Source of the DNA: Granulicella cerasi
GTDB lineage: Bacteria > Acidobacteriota > Terriglobia > Terriglobales > Acidobacteriaceae
Assembly: GCF_025685575.1 (NCBI RefSeq)
Contig: NZ_JAGSYD010000002.1
Span: forward strand, 248,001 to 312,000
Length of the DNA stretch: 64,000 bases
Direction of reading: 5' to 3'
Shown here: in pieces, positions 1-8,284 of the stretch
How positions within the stretch are numbered: the stretch's first letter is position 1
Layout of the letters: the number at the start of each line of letters is the position of its first letter
Notes under the pieces: generated by a model
Seen by the model: only the letters and a program-made list of their open reading frames with translations
Database searches by the model: none
What the model was told of the DNA's origin: nothing
Position numbers and translations under genes: made by a program

Positions 1-575
1 AGCGGCGCAAGCAGCGCGTCGGCCTCGGCGCGTTCCGCCGCCGTCAGCCCAGGAGCAAAGTTCGCCGGATCGCTCGTCACAGGATCGCCCAACTCCGCTG
101 CCACACACCGCGCAAGACGATCTGCCTCGGCTTCATAGAGCGGCTTGCCGTCCGCCTCGGTGCGCAGCAAGCGGTTCTTCTGCTCGTCCTCGGTCAGCGG
201 AAGCCCGATGATGCGCTTGATGCCGCATAGCCGAAAGAAGGCGCGATCGCGCTCTGCGGCCTTCATGCCGCGTGGTCCTGCGAGATACACCATCGTGTCC
301 GCGCCATAGCGACGGATGCGCCACATCAGCTTCAGCAGCGCCAACGGGCTGCGCTCGCCCACCACGTAGGTCTCGAAGCCATCGACAAGACCGGAGTTGC
401 CCAGCACAGCTTCTGCGGCAGCGGCCTTCGCCGCGACAGGGATGTTCGTCAACAGACGCATCTCTGCGTTGGGAAACGCGCGACGCGCCTGCCTGTAGCA
501 AGGAATCGCAATGAGATGATCGCCCAGCGAACCGAGGCGATAGAGCAGCACACGCTTTGTCTTCGAGTCCGGCAT
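1..575 (-). CDS. Glycosyltransferase family 9 (heptosyltransferase-like), partial
   Basis: The gene starts at an ATG (575-573) behind a GGGGAA ribosome site and runs off the left edge, leaving about 191 residues. The N-terminus reads RVLLYRLGSLGDHLIAIPCY, followed by a RRAFP-NAEMRLLTN segment. This is the typical opening of GT9 ADP-heptose:LPS heptosyltransferases: a first Rossmann strand, a Gly-Ser-Leu-Gly-Asp loop, then a strand ending in LLTN. Such enzymes transfer sugars to lipopolysaccharide or other surface glycans on the cytoplasmic face of the inner membrane. The nucleotide-sugar binding C-terminal half lies outside the window, so donor and acceptor cannot be judged. It is divergent from the DUF4254 gene, 50 bases away, which fits a shared surface-glycan role. 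Confidence 0.8.
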   Translation of the reverse strand, partial: MPDSKTKRVLLYRLGSLGDHLIAIPCYRQARRAFPNAEMRLLTNIPVAAKAAAAEAVLGNSGLVDGFETYVVGERSPLALLKLMWRIRRYGADTMVYLAGPRGMKAAERDRAFFRLCGIKRIIGLPLTEDEQKNRLLRTEADGKPLYEAEADRLARCVAAELGDPVTSDPANFAPGLTAAERAEADALLAP

Positions 576-625
576 TCGTTCCCCGAGTGTAACGTGCGCG
601 GTCGCGTTATGCTGTGAAGCGAGAC

Positions 626-1249
626 ATGCTTCCAGCCACCGAGATCGTCCGCCTGCACCAGCAAACGAACGCGCATTGGCATGATGCTGCGCAATCGTTC
701 GCGGCTCCGCAGCCCGACACCTTCGCCGCACTCGTGCTCCAACAACATCGCGCTAATTTCGACCTCTGGCATCGCGAAGATGCAGCGCGCGACACGCATG
801 CGACCGACGCCGCTATCGCCGAGGTGAAGCACGACATCGACCGCCTCAATCAACGTCGTAACGATCTCGCCGAGCGCATCGATGAGCAGCTTCTGCGCGA
901 AGCAGGCTCTCAACCCGCCGACGCCGCGCTGCACTCCGAAACGCCTGGCATGATGATCGATCGCCTTTCGATTCTGTCGCTGAAGATCTTCCACACGGAA
1001 GAAGAAGCCGAGCGCGCCGATGCTGAACCGAGCCACCGCGAGCGCAATCTCCGCCGCCTGAACGTACTGCGTGAACAGCGCGACGACCTCACAGGTTGTC
1101 TCGACGAACTATGGGCCGCCGTGCAGCAGGGCCAGCGCCGCTTCAAGCTGTATCGTCAGATGAAGATGTATAACGATCCCACGCTGAATCCGGTGCTCTA
1201 CGGTCGCCACGAATCTTCCTCCGACGACGCGACACCCGCCGCGAGTTGA
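626..1249 (+). CDS. DUF4254 family protein
   Basis: A soluble protein of about 207 residues with no signal peptide. It has the features I associate with DUF4254: a QQHRANFDLWHREDAARD block, then an IAEVKHDIDRLNQRRND block and ERIDEQLL, all predicted helical and rich in charged residues. The biochemical function is unknown. Members of this family are commonly found beside glycosyltransferases, and here the gene is divergent from a GT9 gene. I chose ATG 626; an in-frame GTG at 614 would add four residues. The stop overlaps the longest reading of the next frame, but the next real gene probably starts about 100 bases downstream. Confidence 0.75.
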   Translation: MLPATEIVRLHQQTNAHWHDAAQSFAAPQPDTFAALVLQQHRANFDLWHREDAARDTHATDAAIAEVKHDIDRLNQRRNDLAERIDEQLLREAGSQPADAALHSETPGMMIDRLSILSLKIFHTEEEAERADAEPSHRERNLRRLNVLREQRDDLTGCLDELWAAVQQGQRRFKLYRQMKMYNDPTLNPVLYGRHESSSDDATPAAS

Positions 1250-1347
1250 CCCCGAGGCTGCTGGCCTCGTATAACACCGATGCAGCCCTACATTACGCTG
1301 TAGACGATCACAGCACCTTATCTCTAACCCTCGAGTTCCCTTCAAGC

Positions 1348-1929
1348 ATGGCCACAAAGTCCGCAACTACGAAGTCGACCACCCCTAAAGCCGAAGTCAA
1401 GCCGAAGCGCGCCAGCAAGACGATCGCCGGTGACGTGGTCAACGACGATGCCGCTCGCAAGAGCATCCTCGCTCTCTACGAGAGCGCGCTGAAGCTGATG
1501 CAGGCCGGCAAGTACGACAAGGCCCACGCCGCATTCGACGAGATGCTCGCCGAAGCGCCGCAGGATCTTGGCGACCGCATCCGCATGTACATCGCCGCAT
1601 GCGTCGCACAGATCAGCAAAGGCTCGACCGAGTTCTCCACGCACGAGGAGCGCTACGATTACGCGATCTCGCTGCTGAACCAGGGCCACTACGAGGACGC
1701 ACGCGAGCACTTCAACGAGATCATCCTGAAGGACAAGGAAGCCGACTACGCTTTCTACGGCCTCGCGCTGCTGGCTTCGCTCACGGGCGAAACCTCGCAC
1801 TGCATCGAGCACCTCACCGAAGCGATCCGCCTCAATGCGCAGAACCGCTTCCAGGCCCGCTCGGACTCGGACTTCGAGCCTGTGGCTGACGACCCTCGCT
1901 TCACGGAACTTCTCTACCCCGAAGCGTAA
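1348..1929 (+). CDS. TPR-repeat protein with C-terminal end-of-group motif
   Basis: A protein of 193 residues. It opens with a Lys/Thr/Ala-rich tail of about 35 residues (MATKSATTKSTT), followed by two or more tetratricopeptide helical pairs (YESALKLMQAGKYDKAHAAF and AISLLNQGHYEDAREHF). The end, SDFEPVADDPRF-TELL, matches the TPR end-of-group segment common in Acidobacteriota. TPR proteins are protein-protein adaptors; no enzymatic motif is visible. The longer frame begins at 1246, but its first 34 residues do not look coding and ATG 1348 begins the basic tail, so I chose the shorter form. A strong terminator follows at once, so it is probably monocistronic or the end of a unit with the DUF4254 gene. 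Confidence 0.75.
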   Translation: MATKSATTKSTTPKAEVKPKRASKTIAGDVVNDDAARKSILALYESALKLMQAGKYDKAHAAFDEMLAEAPQDLGDRIRMYIAACVAQISKGSTEFSTHEERYDYAISLLNQGHYEDAREHFNEIILKDKEADYAFYGLALLASLTGETSHCIEHLTEAIRLNAQNRFQARSDSDFEPVADDPRFTELLYPEA

Positions 1930-1946
1930 GACTTCACCCAAATGCG

Positions 1947-1981
1947 AACCCGTCCATCGCTCGCGCGGTGGACGGGTTTTT
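1947..1981 (+). terminator. Intrinsic terminator after the TPR gene
   Basis: A perfect 10-bp stem (AACCCGTCCA at 1947-1956, TGGACGGGTT at 1969-1978) is followed by a run of T residues to 1981. It starts 18 bases after the TPR stop codon and precedes the yvcK start by 47 bases. Confidence 0.85.
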
Positions 1982-2027
1982 CATGCGACACAACTCCCCA
2001 CAGCCACCTGCTCTACACTGATCGACA

Positions 2028-3065
2028 ATGTCGCAGACCGCACATTCTCAGGCGCTTCGCGTTGTCGCTATCGGCGGAGGCACCGGCCTCTCCACGCTGC
2101 TCCGCGGACTGAAGCGGTTTGTGTCGCCGCCGCCCGGCGCGCCCACGCCGCAGGATTCGCGCTGCAAGGATGCTCCGTGTGTCATCCACGACCTCTCGGC
2201 CATCGTCACCGTCACCGACGACGGCGGCTCCTCGGGACGCCTGCGTGACGAGTTGAACATGCTGCCCCCCGGCGACGTTCGCAACTGCCTCGTCGCCCTC
2301 AGCGAAGACGAACACCTGCTCTCGCGGCTCTTCCAGCATCGCTTCCAGCATGGCGATCTCGGGGGCCACAGCTTCGGCAACCTCTTCCTCGCCGCACTGA
2401 CAGAAATCTCCGGCGACTTCGCGCAGGCCGTGCAGACCTCCTCCCAGATTCTCGCGACCCGCGGACGCATTTACCCCTCAACGACCGTCAACGCGCGCCT
2501 CTCCGCGATCATGGACGACGGCTCGATCGTTCGCGGCGAGACGAACATCACCCAATCGAAGCGCAGTATCTCGGAACTTCTGCTTGAGCCGTCCAATGCC
2601 GCGCCGATGCCCGAAGCACTTGAAGCGATCGAGCAAGCCGACCTGATCACCATAGGCCCGGGCTCGCTCTACACCTCGCTCATCACCAATCTACTCGTGC
2701 GCGGCATCCCCGAAGCGATGGCATCGACGAACGCGACACGCGTCTACGCCTGCAACCTGATGACGCAGGCCAACGAGTCGCTCGGCCTCTCGGCTTCGCA
2801 GCACATCGAGAAGATCTTCAACCACGCGCATGGACGCATCTTCGACTACGCGCTGATCAACACTGCGCCGATCCTGCCGGCAACGCTGGAGCAGTACGCG
2901 CGTGAAGGCCAGACGCCGATTGAAGCAGACCTCGAACGCATCCGCGCGCTCGGCGTGGAGCCGATCGTCGGCAACTTCGTGCATGAGGGCAATGTGCTGC
3001 GCCACAACTACGACAACGTCGCCGAAGTCGTACTCGCTATCGGCCAACGCGGCCGCATCGCCTAG
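2028..3065 (+). CDS. yvcK: YvcK/CofD-like gluconeogenesis factor family protein
   Basis: A cytosolic protein of 345 residues. The N-terminus has the nucleotide-binding loop AIGGGTGLSTLLRGLK (about residues 14-29), then VTVTDDGGSSGRLR and PPGDVRNCLVALS, all hallmarks of the YvcK branch of the CofD/UPF0052 superfamily. In Gram-positive bacteria YvcK binds UDP-sugars and is needed for growth on gluconeogenic carbon sources and for envelope integrity. Its role in Acidobacteriota is inferred only. A 15-residue Pro/Cys-containing stretch after FVSPPPG (about residues 37-52) looks like a lineage-specific insertion before the DDGG motif. A GNAT gene follows 31 bases downstream and may be co-transcribed. 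Confidence 0.88.
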   Translation: MSQTAHSQALRVVAIGGGTGLSTLLRGLKRFVSPPPGAPTPQDSRCKDAPCVIHDLSAIVTVTDDGGSSGRLRDELNMLPPGDVRNCLVALSEDEHLLSRLFQHRFQHGDLGGHSFGNLFLAALTEISGDFAQAVQTSSQILATRGRIYPSTTVNARLSAIMDDGSIVRGETNITQSKRSISELLLEPSNAAPMPEALEAIEQADLITIGPGSLYTSLITNLLVRGIPEAMASTNATRVYACNLMTQANESLGLSASQHIEKIFNHAHGRIFDYALINTAPILPATLEQYAREGQTPIEADLERIRALGVEPIVGNFVHEGNVLRHNYDNVAEVVLAIGQRGRIA

Positions 3066-3096
3066 CACATTCGCTCTGCGGTACCCTGAGACTGCT

Positions 3097-3702
3097 ATGG
3101 AATGGATCGATACCCCAGTTCTTGATGGCCAGTACGTTCGCCTCGAACCGCTGAGCCCGCGTCATCTCACGCTCGTAGAAACCATCGCGCTCGAGGAGCA
3201 GACGTGGAAGTACATGGCGAACCCGATCCTCGATCGCAAAGACCTGGAAACCTGGGCCAAGCAAGGATGGGAGCAACAGGAAGCCCACACGATGATGCCC
3301 TGGGTAACCTTCGCAAAGTTTCCCGATGGCAGCGAGATCATCGCAGGCGGCACGCGCTTCCTCGACATCAACCTCAAGGACTCCAGCGTCGAGATCGGCA
3401 ATAGCTGGATCACGCCTCCGCTGCGTGGCACAAAGGTCAACGCGGAGGCAAAGTACCTGCAGTTGAAGTTCGCCTTCGAAACCTTCGGTTGCCGCCGCGT
3501 GGCATTCAAAGCCCACGGCAGCAATCTCCGCTCCCACGCCGCCATCAAAGCGCTCGGCGCAAAGTATGAAGGCACCTTCCGCGACCACATGCTCATGCCC
3601 GACGGCAGCTTCCGCGATACGGCGTGGTTCTCGATTCTGAAGAGCGAGTGGCCTGAAGTGAAAAGCGGCCTCGAACGCCGCCTCGCAGCGCCGCTCCCGT
3701 AG
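3097..3702 (+). CDS. GNAT family N-acetyltransferase (RimJ/RimL-like)
   Basis: A cytosolic protein of 201 residues. The start MEWIDTPVLDGQYVRLEPLS, an IGNSWITPPLRGTKVN segment (about residues 105-120) and LKFAFETFGCRRVAFKAHG followed by NLRSHAAIKALGAKYEG match the Acetyltransf_3 branch, in which the acetyl-CoA pyrophosphate loop is degenerate (here PPLRGTKVN). These enzymes acetylate protein N-termini, aminoglycosides or small amines; the substrate cannot be told from sequence. I used ATG 3097 because the longer upstream frame overlaps yvcK and lacks domain similarity. It is 31 bases from yvcK and ends just before a strong hairpin. Confidence 0.85.
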   Translation: MEWIDTPVLDGQYVRLEPLSPRHLTLVETIALEEQTWKYMANPILDRKDLETWAKQGWEQQEAHTMMPWVTFAKFPDGSEIIAGGTRFLDINLKDSSVEIGNSWITPPLRGTKVNAEAKYLQLKFAFETFGCRRVAFKAHGSNLRSHAAIKALGAKYEGTFRDHMLMPDGSFRDTAWFSILKSEWPEVKSGLERRLAAPLP

Positions 3703-3721
3703 CGCAATTCGCCTCACGATA

Positions 3722-3756
3722 AACGCGGAGACAGTTCATCCTGGCTCCGCGTTTTA
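3722..3756 (+). terminator. Terminator between the GNAT and DinB genes
   Basis: A 9-bp perfect stem (AACGCGGAG at 3722-3730, CTCCGCGTT at 3745-3753) is followed by TTT on the plus strand, 20 bases after the GNAT stop. The right arm touches the stop codon of the convergent DinB gene. Confidence 0.7.
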
Positions 3757-4269
3757 CTTTGGGGAGGCCCGCATCGCACGAATCACCGCGAGGTGATGAT
3801 CTTCATGCTCCGCGACGAAGTACAGATGATCCACGATGCCCATCGGCAGCTTCATCCGTGGATGCTCCACCATCGCGGTGATCTGCCTTGGATGCAACGT
3901 TTCCAATCGATGCAGGAGCAGCATACGACGTGCGCGGAACCGCTCGAGAAGATCGGTGATCTCGCTCGCGTTGTGGTTCGCTTCATCCGTCTGCTTGTTC
4001 TGCAGATCGGTGGGCGTCAACTGCTGACGCCCCTGCACATAGTCTTCAACGCGTGCGAGCCAAAGGGGCTCGATGTCACCCAGATGCCCGACATGCTCCT
4101 TGATCGACCATCGCCCTTGAGGCTTCTTCATCAGCGATGTGCCTACGGAGCTCACCTCTTCCGCCAGTCGATCCGCGGCGCTGGACAATCTCTCGACGAC
4201 CGAGGGATACACCTCAATCGACAACGGGAACGCAAACTTCCTCTCAAACCACGCAGTCGGCTGCGACAC
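3754..4269 (-). CDS. DinB superfamily protein
   Basis: A protein of 171 residues predicted to be a four-helix bundle. The three-histidine metal site typical of DinB/YfiT-type proteins is visible: one His in IKEHVGHLGDIE (about residues 57-68) and a pair in the C-terminal HLYFVAEHEDHHL. Family members are thiol transferases (bacillithiol or mycothiol S-transferases) or damage-inducible proteins of unknown role. Which thiol would be used here is unknown, so I leave the function open. No signal peptide. It is the last gene of a minus-strand group with the sedolisin and rlmN genes, 16 bases downstream of the sedolisin stop, which suggests co-transcription. Confidence 0.82.
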   Translation of the reverse strand: MSQPTAWFERKFAFPLSIEVYPSVVERLSSAADRLAEEVSSVGTSLMKKPQGRWSIKEHVGHLGDIEPLWLARVEDYVQGRQQLTPTDLQNKQTDEANHNASEITDLLERFRARRMLLLHRLETLHPRQITAMVEHPRMKLPMGIVDHLYFVAEHEDHHLAVIRAMRASPK

Positions 4270-4285
4270 AACGAGTCTCCTTCGG

Positions 4286-5590
4286 TTACGGCAGAGCCGC
4301 CAACGCTTCCAGCATCACCTTGCCGTTCGGCACACCCAGGCCCGTCAGGTAGTCATACCCCGGTCCGGCCTTGCACTCATCTCCGCAGTCGCCGTTCGTG
4401 CCTTCGGTGATGTCCATGAACGCACTTGGCGTCGACTTCCCTACGCTGTACAACGCGGCCAGTGTGCCCGAGCCAAACTCCTTGCTCTCAAACTGCGAGA
4501 GCGGCTTCTTGCCCTGCTGCACGCGCATGGAGTTTGCCGTCGCGAGAATGCCCGCCCACATGGGCGCGCCAGCGCTCGTGCCACCGCTCTGGTGCCACAG
4601 CGGAGCCTCTCCGCCCTCAGGGTTCACGTTGGAGTTGTAGACCGCGATGCCGATCTTGCCGGTCGCATAGAGGGCCACATCCGGCGTGCCGCGCATATGC
4701 AGCTCATCGCCGGGTAAGCCGTATGCCAACTGCGCCTGTGGCTCCTTCACCGCAAGCGACGTGCCGCCCCCCGTGCCGGTTGCATGCTCCTTGTCGGACT
4801 TCTTCGTCCACGCCACTTCGCCGAGACGCTCGCCCATTTCATTCGTGGTGATCGTGGTTCCGCCGACACCAACGACCTCCGGCAGCGACGCAGGCCAGCG
4901 CGCCGTATGCGCGTGGTCGCCACCTGCAGCTACGTACACTGCGCGGTTGTCGCTGTAGAATTTCTCGTTGTCGAGATAAAGCTGCTTGTGGTCGGCACGT
5001 TCGGGTTCGGCGAGCGACAACGACACCACCGTCGCTCCATGCTCGAGCGCTGCTTTCACGCACAGGTTGTAATCGGACCACGAGCCCGTCATGCCTTCTA
5101 CAAGCATCAGGTGCGCCGCAGGAGCCATCGCATGGGCCCACTCCATGTCCATCTCTTCTTCGCCGTAGCTATGCGGCTTGCCGTCGTCATTCGGCGTCGC
5201 ACCGAGCGTCGGCTTCCAGTGGCTTGGATCGCCGCTCTGCACCGCCACCTGCGTAAGGCACTTGTTCTTGAAGCTGCACTGCGGCAAACCGAATCGCGAC
5301 GAAAAGACCATCAGGTCATGCTCGATCACAGGATTGTGATGCGCGCCGATGATCGCAATCGTCTGCCCTTCGCCCATATTGCGCACGCCGTTGAAGTGAT
5401 AGAACGCCCGCATCTGTGCAGGACCCAGCAGCATGTGCTCCGGATGCTTCTTCGAGTACACAACATCCGTGATGCGCGCCGTGGGCTGCGCTTCATCCAC
5501 CGTGATGACAGAGGGAGCTTCCTTCTGCGCAAACGCAGGCAGACACACAACGGCTAACGCCAGGCCACAACGTACAAGCAAGGAATTCAT
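4286..5590 (-). CDS. Secreted S53 family peptidase (sedolisin) with a short pro-region
   Basis: A protein of 434 residues with a signal peptide (about 1-21, ending AFAQ). The S53 triad is readable: Glu144 and Asp148 in EEEMD, and Ser339 in GGTSAGAP. Asp225 in GGDHAH is the probable oxyanion residue, and a C-terminal calcium site (DITEGTNGDC, then AGPGYDYLTGLG) is present. These are acid-active serine-carboxyl endopeptidases. Typical sedolisins have a pro-domain of roughly 170-200 residues; here only about 40-50 residues separate the signal peptide from the catalytic domain, so folding may not need the usual foldase. The gene lies 21 bases downstream of rlmN on the same strand. Confidence 0.88.
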   Translation of the reverse strand: MNSLLVRCGLALAVVCLPAFAQKEAPSVITVDEAQPTARITDVVYSKKHPEHMLLGPAQMRAFYHFNGVRNMGEGQTIAIIGAHHNPVIEHDLMVFSSRFGLPQCSFKNKCLTQVAVQSGDPSHWKPTLGATPNDDGKPHSYGEEEMDMEWAHAMAPAAHLMLVEGMTGSWSDYNLCVKAALEHGATVVSLSLAEPERADHKQLYLDNEKFYSDNRAVYVAAGGDHAHTARWPASLPEVVGVGGTTITTNEMGERLGEVAWTKKSDKEHATGTGGGTSLAVKEPQAQLAYGLPGDELHMRGTPDVALYATGKIGIAVYNSNVNPEGGEAPLWHQSGGTSAGAPMWAGILATANSMRVQQGKKPLSQFESKEFGSGTLAALYSVGKSTPSAFMDITEGTNGDCGDECKAGPGYDYLTGLGVPNGKVMLEALAALP

Positions 5591-5611
5591 GCGTCCAGCG
5601 TAAATGATGCT

Positions 5612-6844
5612 CTAGCTAATCGACACCAGCTGCGGCTGCTCTTCCGCCACCGTGCGCTTCAACTGTCCGCACGCCGCGTAGATGTCGCGTCCACGCGGAC
5701 GGCGAATGTACGTCGCGATGCCGCCGTCGATCAGCATCTTCTGGAAGACCGCGACATCCTCAGGCTTGGGCTGCGTGTATGCGATGCCCGGGCCCGGGTT
5801 CCACACGATCAGGTTCACCTTCGCGCGTATGCCCGCGAGCAGCGCCAGTACCTCACGCGCGTGTACCGGCTGATCGTTCACGCCGCCGAGCAGCACGTAC
5901 TCAAACGTCACCCACTCGCGCGTCTTCAGCGGAATCTTCAGCACCGCTTCGAGCAACTGCGCGATGTTCCACTTGCGCGTGATCGGCATGACCTCTTCAC
6001 GCACCATATCGTTCGACGCGTTCAACGAAAGCGCCAGCTTCGGGCGCACTTCCTCAGCGGCGAAACGTTCGATGCCCGGCAGAATGCCCGAGGTCGACAC
6101 CGTCATGCGCGACTCCGGAATACCGATGCCCTCGACCAGCAAACGCACGCTCTTGATGAAGTGGTCGTAGTTGAGGAACGGCTCGCCCATGCCCATGAAC
6201 ACGAGGTTGATGCGGTCCTTGCCCATCTGAATGCCGTGACGATTCAGCACCGCCGCCACCTGCCCGGCGATCTCGCCAGCGGTCAAGTTGCGCTTGATGC
6301 CGAGCTTCGCCGTCAGGCAGAACTGGCAGTTCACCGCGCAGCCTACCTGCGACGAAATGCAGATCGTTGCACGGCGGAATCCATTCGCCGCCAGCGTGCC
6401 GAAGCTCGACCGCGGCCGTCCCGCAGTCATACGGCGATCCCAGAAACCCTTCGACTCCTCCGCAGTGACAGCCTCTTCGGCAGATACATCTTCGCCCTGC
6501 TCTTCTTCAGCAGCCTCGGAGCCATCGCCGCGTTCGCCGCCATCACCGTCGGGCATCCACACGGTCTCTACGGTCTCGCCATCTGCCATGCGCATCAGGT
6601 AGCGCTCGGTGCCATCCACGGACTTCGCCGTCTGCACGATCTCCGGCAGGCCAATCGTCTGCTCGTCGTGGATCAGCCGATCTCGCAGCGACTGCGAAAG
6701 CGTGGTGATGTCTTCCACCGACGCCACGCGCTGCTTGTAGAGCGCCTCGAACATCTGGCGCGCGCGATACGGCTTCTCCCCCATCGTGGAGAAGAGTTCC
6801 GTGAGTTCAGCCAGGTTCAATCCGAAAAGCGCGCGTGTGTCCAT
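5612..6844 (-). CDS. rlmN: 23S rRNA (adenine2503-C2)-methyltransferase RlmN
   Basis: A radical-SAM enzyme of 410 residues that methylates A2503 of 23S rRNA and, in many bacteria, A37 of some tRNAs. The 4Fe-4S motif is C169-AVN-C173-QF-C176, with the first conserved catalytic Cys at 162 (ATICISSQ) and the second near the end (Cys392 in YAACGQLK). An N-terminal HhH-like segment (GEKPYRARQMFEALY) is intact. Unusually, residues about 99-147 hold an acidic, low-complexity insert (runs of Glu/Asp/Gly) between the N-terminal domain and the barrel; most RlmN proteins have only a few residues there. It is divergent from lpxB, 41 bases away. Confidence 0.95.
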   Translation of the reverse strand: MDTRALFGLNLAELTELFSTMGEKPYRARQMFEALYKQRVASVEDITTLSQSLRDRLIHDEQTIGLPEIVQTAKSVDGTERYLMRMADGETVETVWMPDGDGGERGDGSEAAEEEQGEDVSAEEAVTAEESKGFWDRRMTAGRPRSSFGTLAANGFRRATICISSQVGCAVNCQFCLTAKLGIKRNLTAGEIAGQVAAVLNRHGIQMGKDRINLVFMGMGEPFLNYDHFIKSVRLLVEGIGIPESRMTVSTSGILPGIERFAAEEVRPKLALSLNASNDMVREEVMPITRKWNIAQLLEAVLKIPLKTREWVTFEYVLLGGVNDQPVHAREVLALLAGIRAKVNLIVWNPGPGIAYTQPKPEDVAVFQKMLIDGGIATYIRRPRGRDIYAACGQLKRTVAEEQPQLVSIS

Positions 6845-6885
6845 CTCTTCTAGGATAAACGGCTTCCTGCTACCCTCGACAAGGA

Positions 6886-8178
6886 ATGTCCTCGCCCCAA
6901 CAACCGCGCATCTTTCTCTCCGCCGGAGAAGCCTCTGGCGACGCCTACGGCGCGGCGATCATCCGCGAACTCGCCAGCCGCCTGCCCGGCGCCAGCTTCA
7001 CCGGCCTCGGCGGCGTGCAGATGGAGTCCGCCGGCCAGCAGCGCGTCGTGCGCGCCGAAGACGTCGCCGTCATGGGCGTCACCGAAATCCTGCGCCACAT
7101 CCCGCGCATCTACGCGAGCTACCGCCGCCTCGTCGCATCGATCAAGCGCCAGCGGCCCGATGTCGCGATCCTCATCGACTTCCCCGACGTGAACTTCCGG
7201 CTCGCCAAGCACCTGAAGCGGGCGGGCGTGCCGGTCATCTGGTTCGTCAGCCCTCAGCTCTGGGCATGGAAGCGCAGTCGCCTGCGCTGGGTGCAGCAGC
7301 GCGTCGCGAAGATGATGGTGATCTTCCCCTTCGAGCAGACCTTCTACGCCAAGCGCGGCGTGCAGGCTGAGTTCGTCGGCCACCCGCTGACGGAGTTGCC
7401 GCCGATCACCAGCACGCGCGAGGAGTACGCCGAGCGCTTCGGCCTGGACCCCGCAAAGACGTGGATTGCGCTGCTCCCCGGTTCGCGCTGGAAGGAGATT
7501 CGGGCGAACCTGCCTGCGTTGCATGAGCTCGCCATGAGCGACCTCATCGCCAGCACCGCCGCGCACACCACGCTCGGCTGGAACGGCGTTGAAACGCCCG
7601 AAAACCCCGCCGCCTACACGAGCTTCGAGTTCCTGCTGCCCTACGCCACGACCATCAAGCCTGACGATCTGCGCGCCTACATCGCGGAACTCAACCGCGA
7701 GCACCTGAAGTACTTCGGCCCCGAAGCCGCAACGATGCGTCTGACGCTCGTGCCGGACGCCCGCGAGGCGATGACGCATGCGCGCGCCTCCGTGGTCGCC
7801 AGCGGCACCGCCACAGTGCTTGCCGCGCTCGTCGGCAACCCATTCGTGGTTGTCTACCGAGTCTCGTCGCTCACCTTCGCGCTCGCGAAGAAGCTCGTGG
7901 AGTACCCGCAGGAGATGCGCACGCCGCTCGACGCCGCAGGCAACCTGCCTGTGGCGATGGCGAACCTCATCGCCGAGCGCCGTCTCGTACCCGAGTTGTT
8001 GCAGGGGCGCTTCACGGCGCAAAACGTAGCGCTCGAGCTTTCGCAGATCCTTCCGGACGGCCCGGCACGCGATCGCCAGATCGAGGGACTTACCGCCGTG
8101 CGGGAAAGCCTCACCACCACCGGCCCGACGGCCACCGAACGCGTCGCAGACGCTGTTGCGCGTCTGCTGAGTGCCTAA
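6886..8178 (+). CDS. lpxB: Lipid-A-disaccharide synthase LpxB
   Basis: A GT19 glycosyltransferase of 430 residues that joins UDP-2,3-diacylglucosamine and lipid X to make the lipid A disaccharide on the inner face of the inner membrane. Recognisable blocks are FLSAGEASGDAYGA near the start, GLGGVQMESAG, EDVAVMGVTEIL, IDFPDVNFRLAK, WFVSPQLWAWKRSR, LLPGSRWKEI and VASGTATVLAALVGNPFVVVYR. The region after LPGSR contains an extra segment of about 30 residues compared with proteobacterial LpxB. This gene shows that the organism makes LPS. An AAGGA sits immediately before the ATG. Confidence 0.95.
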   Translation: MSSPQQPRIFLSAGEASGDAYGAAIIRELASRLPGASFTGLGGVQMESAGQQRVVRAEDVAVMGVTEILRHIPRIYASYRRLVASIKRQRPDVAILIDFPDVNFRLAKHLKRAGVPVIWFVSPQLWAWKRSRLRWVQQRVAKMMVIFPFEQTFYAKRGVQAEFVGHPLTELPPITSTREEYAERFGLDPAKTWIALLPGSRWKEIRANLPALHELAMSDLIASTAAHTTLGWNGVETPENPAAYTSFEFLLPYATTIKPDDLRAYIAELNREHLKYFGPEAATMRLTLVPDAREAMTHARASVVASGTATVLAALVGNPFVVVYRVSSLTFALAKKLVEYPQEMRTPLDAAGNLPVAMANLIAERRLVPELLQGRFTAQNVALELSQILPDGPARDRQIEGLTAVRESLTTTGPTATERVADAVARLLSA

Positions 8179-8284
8179 GCCCTATCTTTCGGCCCCGCTT
8201 GCGCACCAAGTAAGCCGTGTGCGACAAAGTAGCGTCTAACCTAGAAGTCGGCAGTCCAGGCTCAGGAACTTGCTCCGAGGATTC

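Noticed and set aside
2902-3096. Upstream extension of the GNAT frame
   Set aside because: It overlaps the yvcK 3' end in another frame; the conserved GNAT start is MEWIDTP at 3097.
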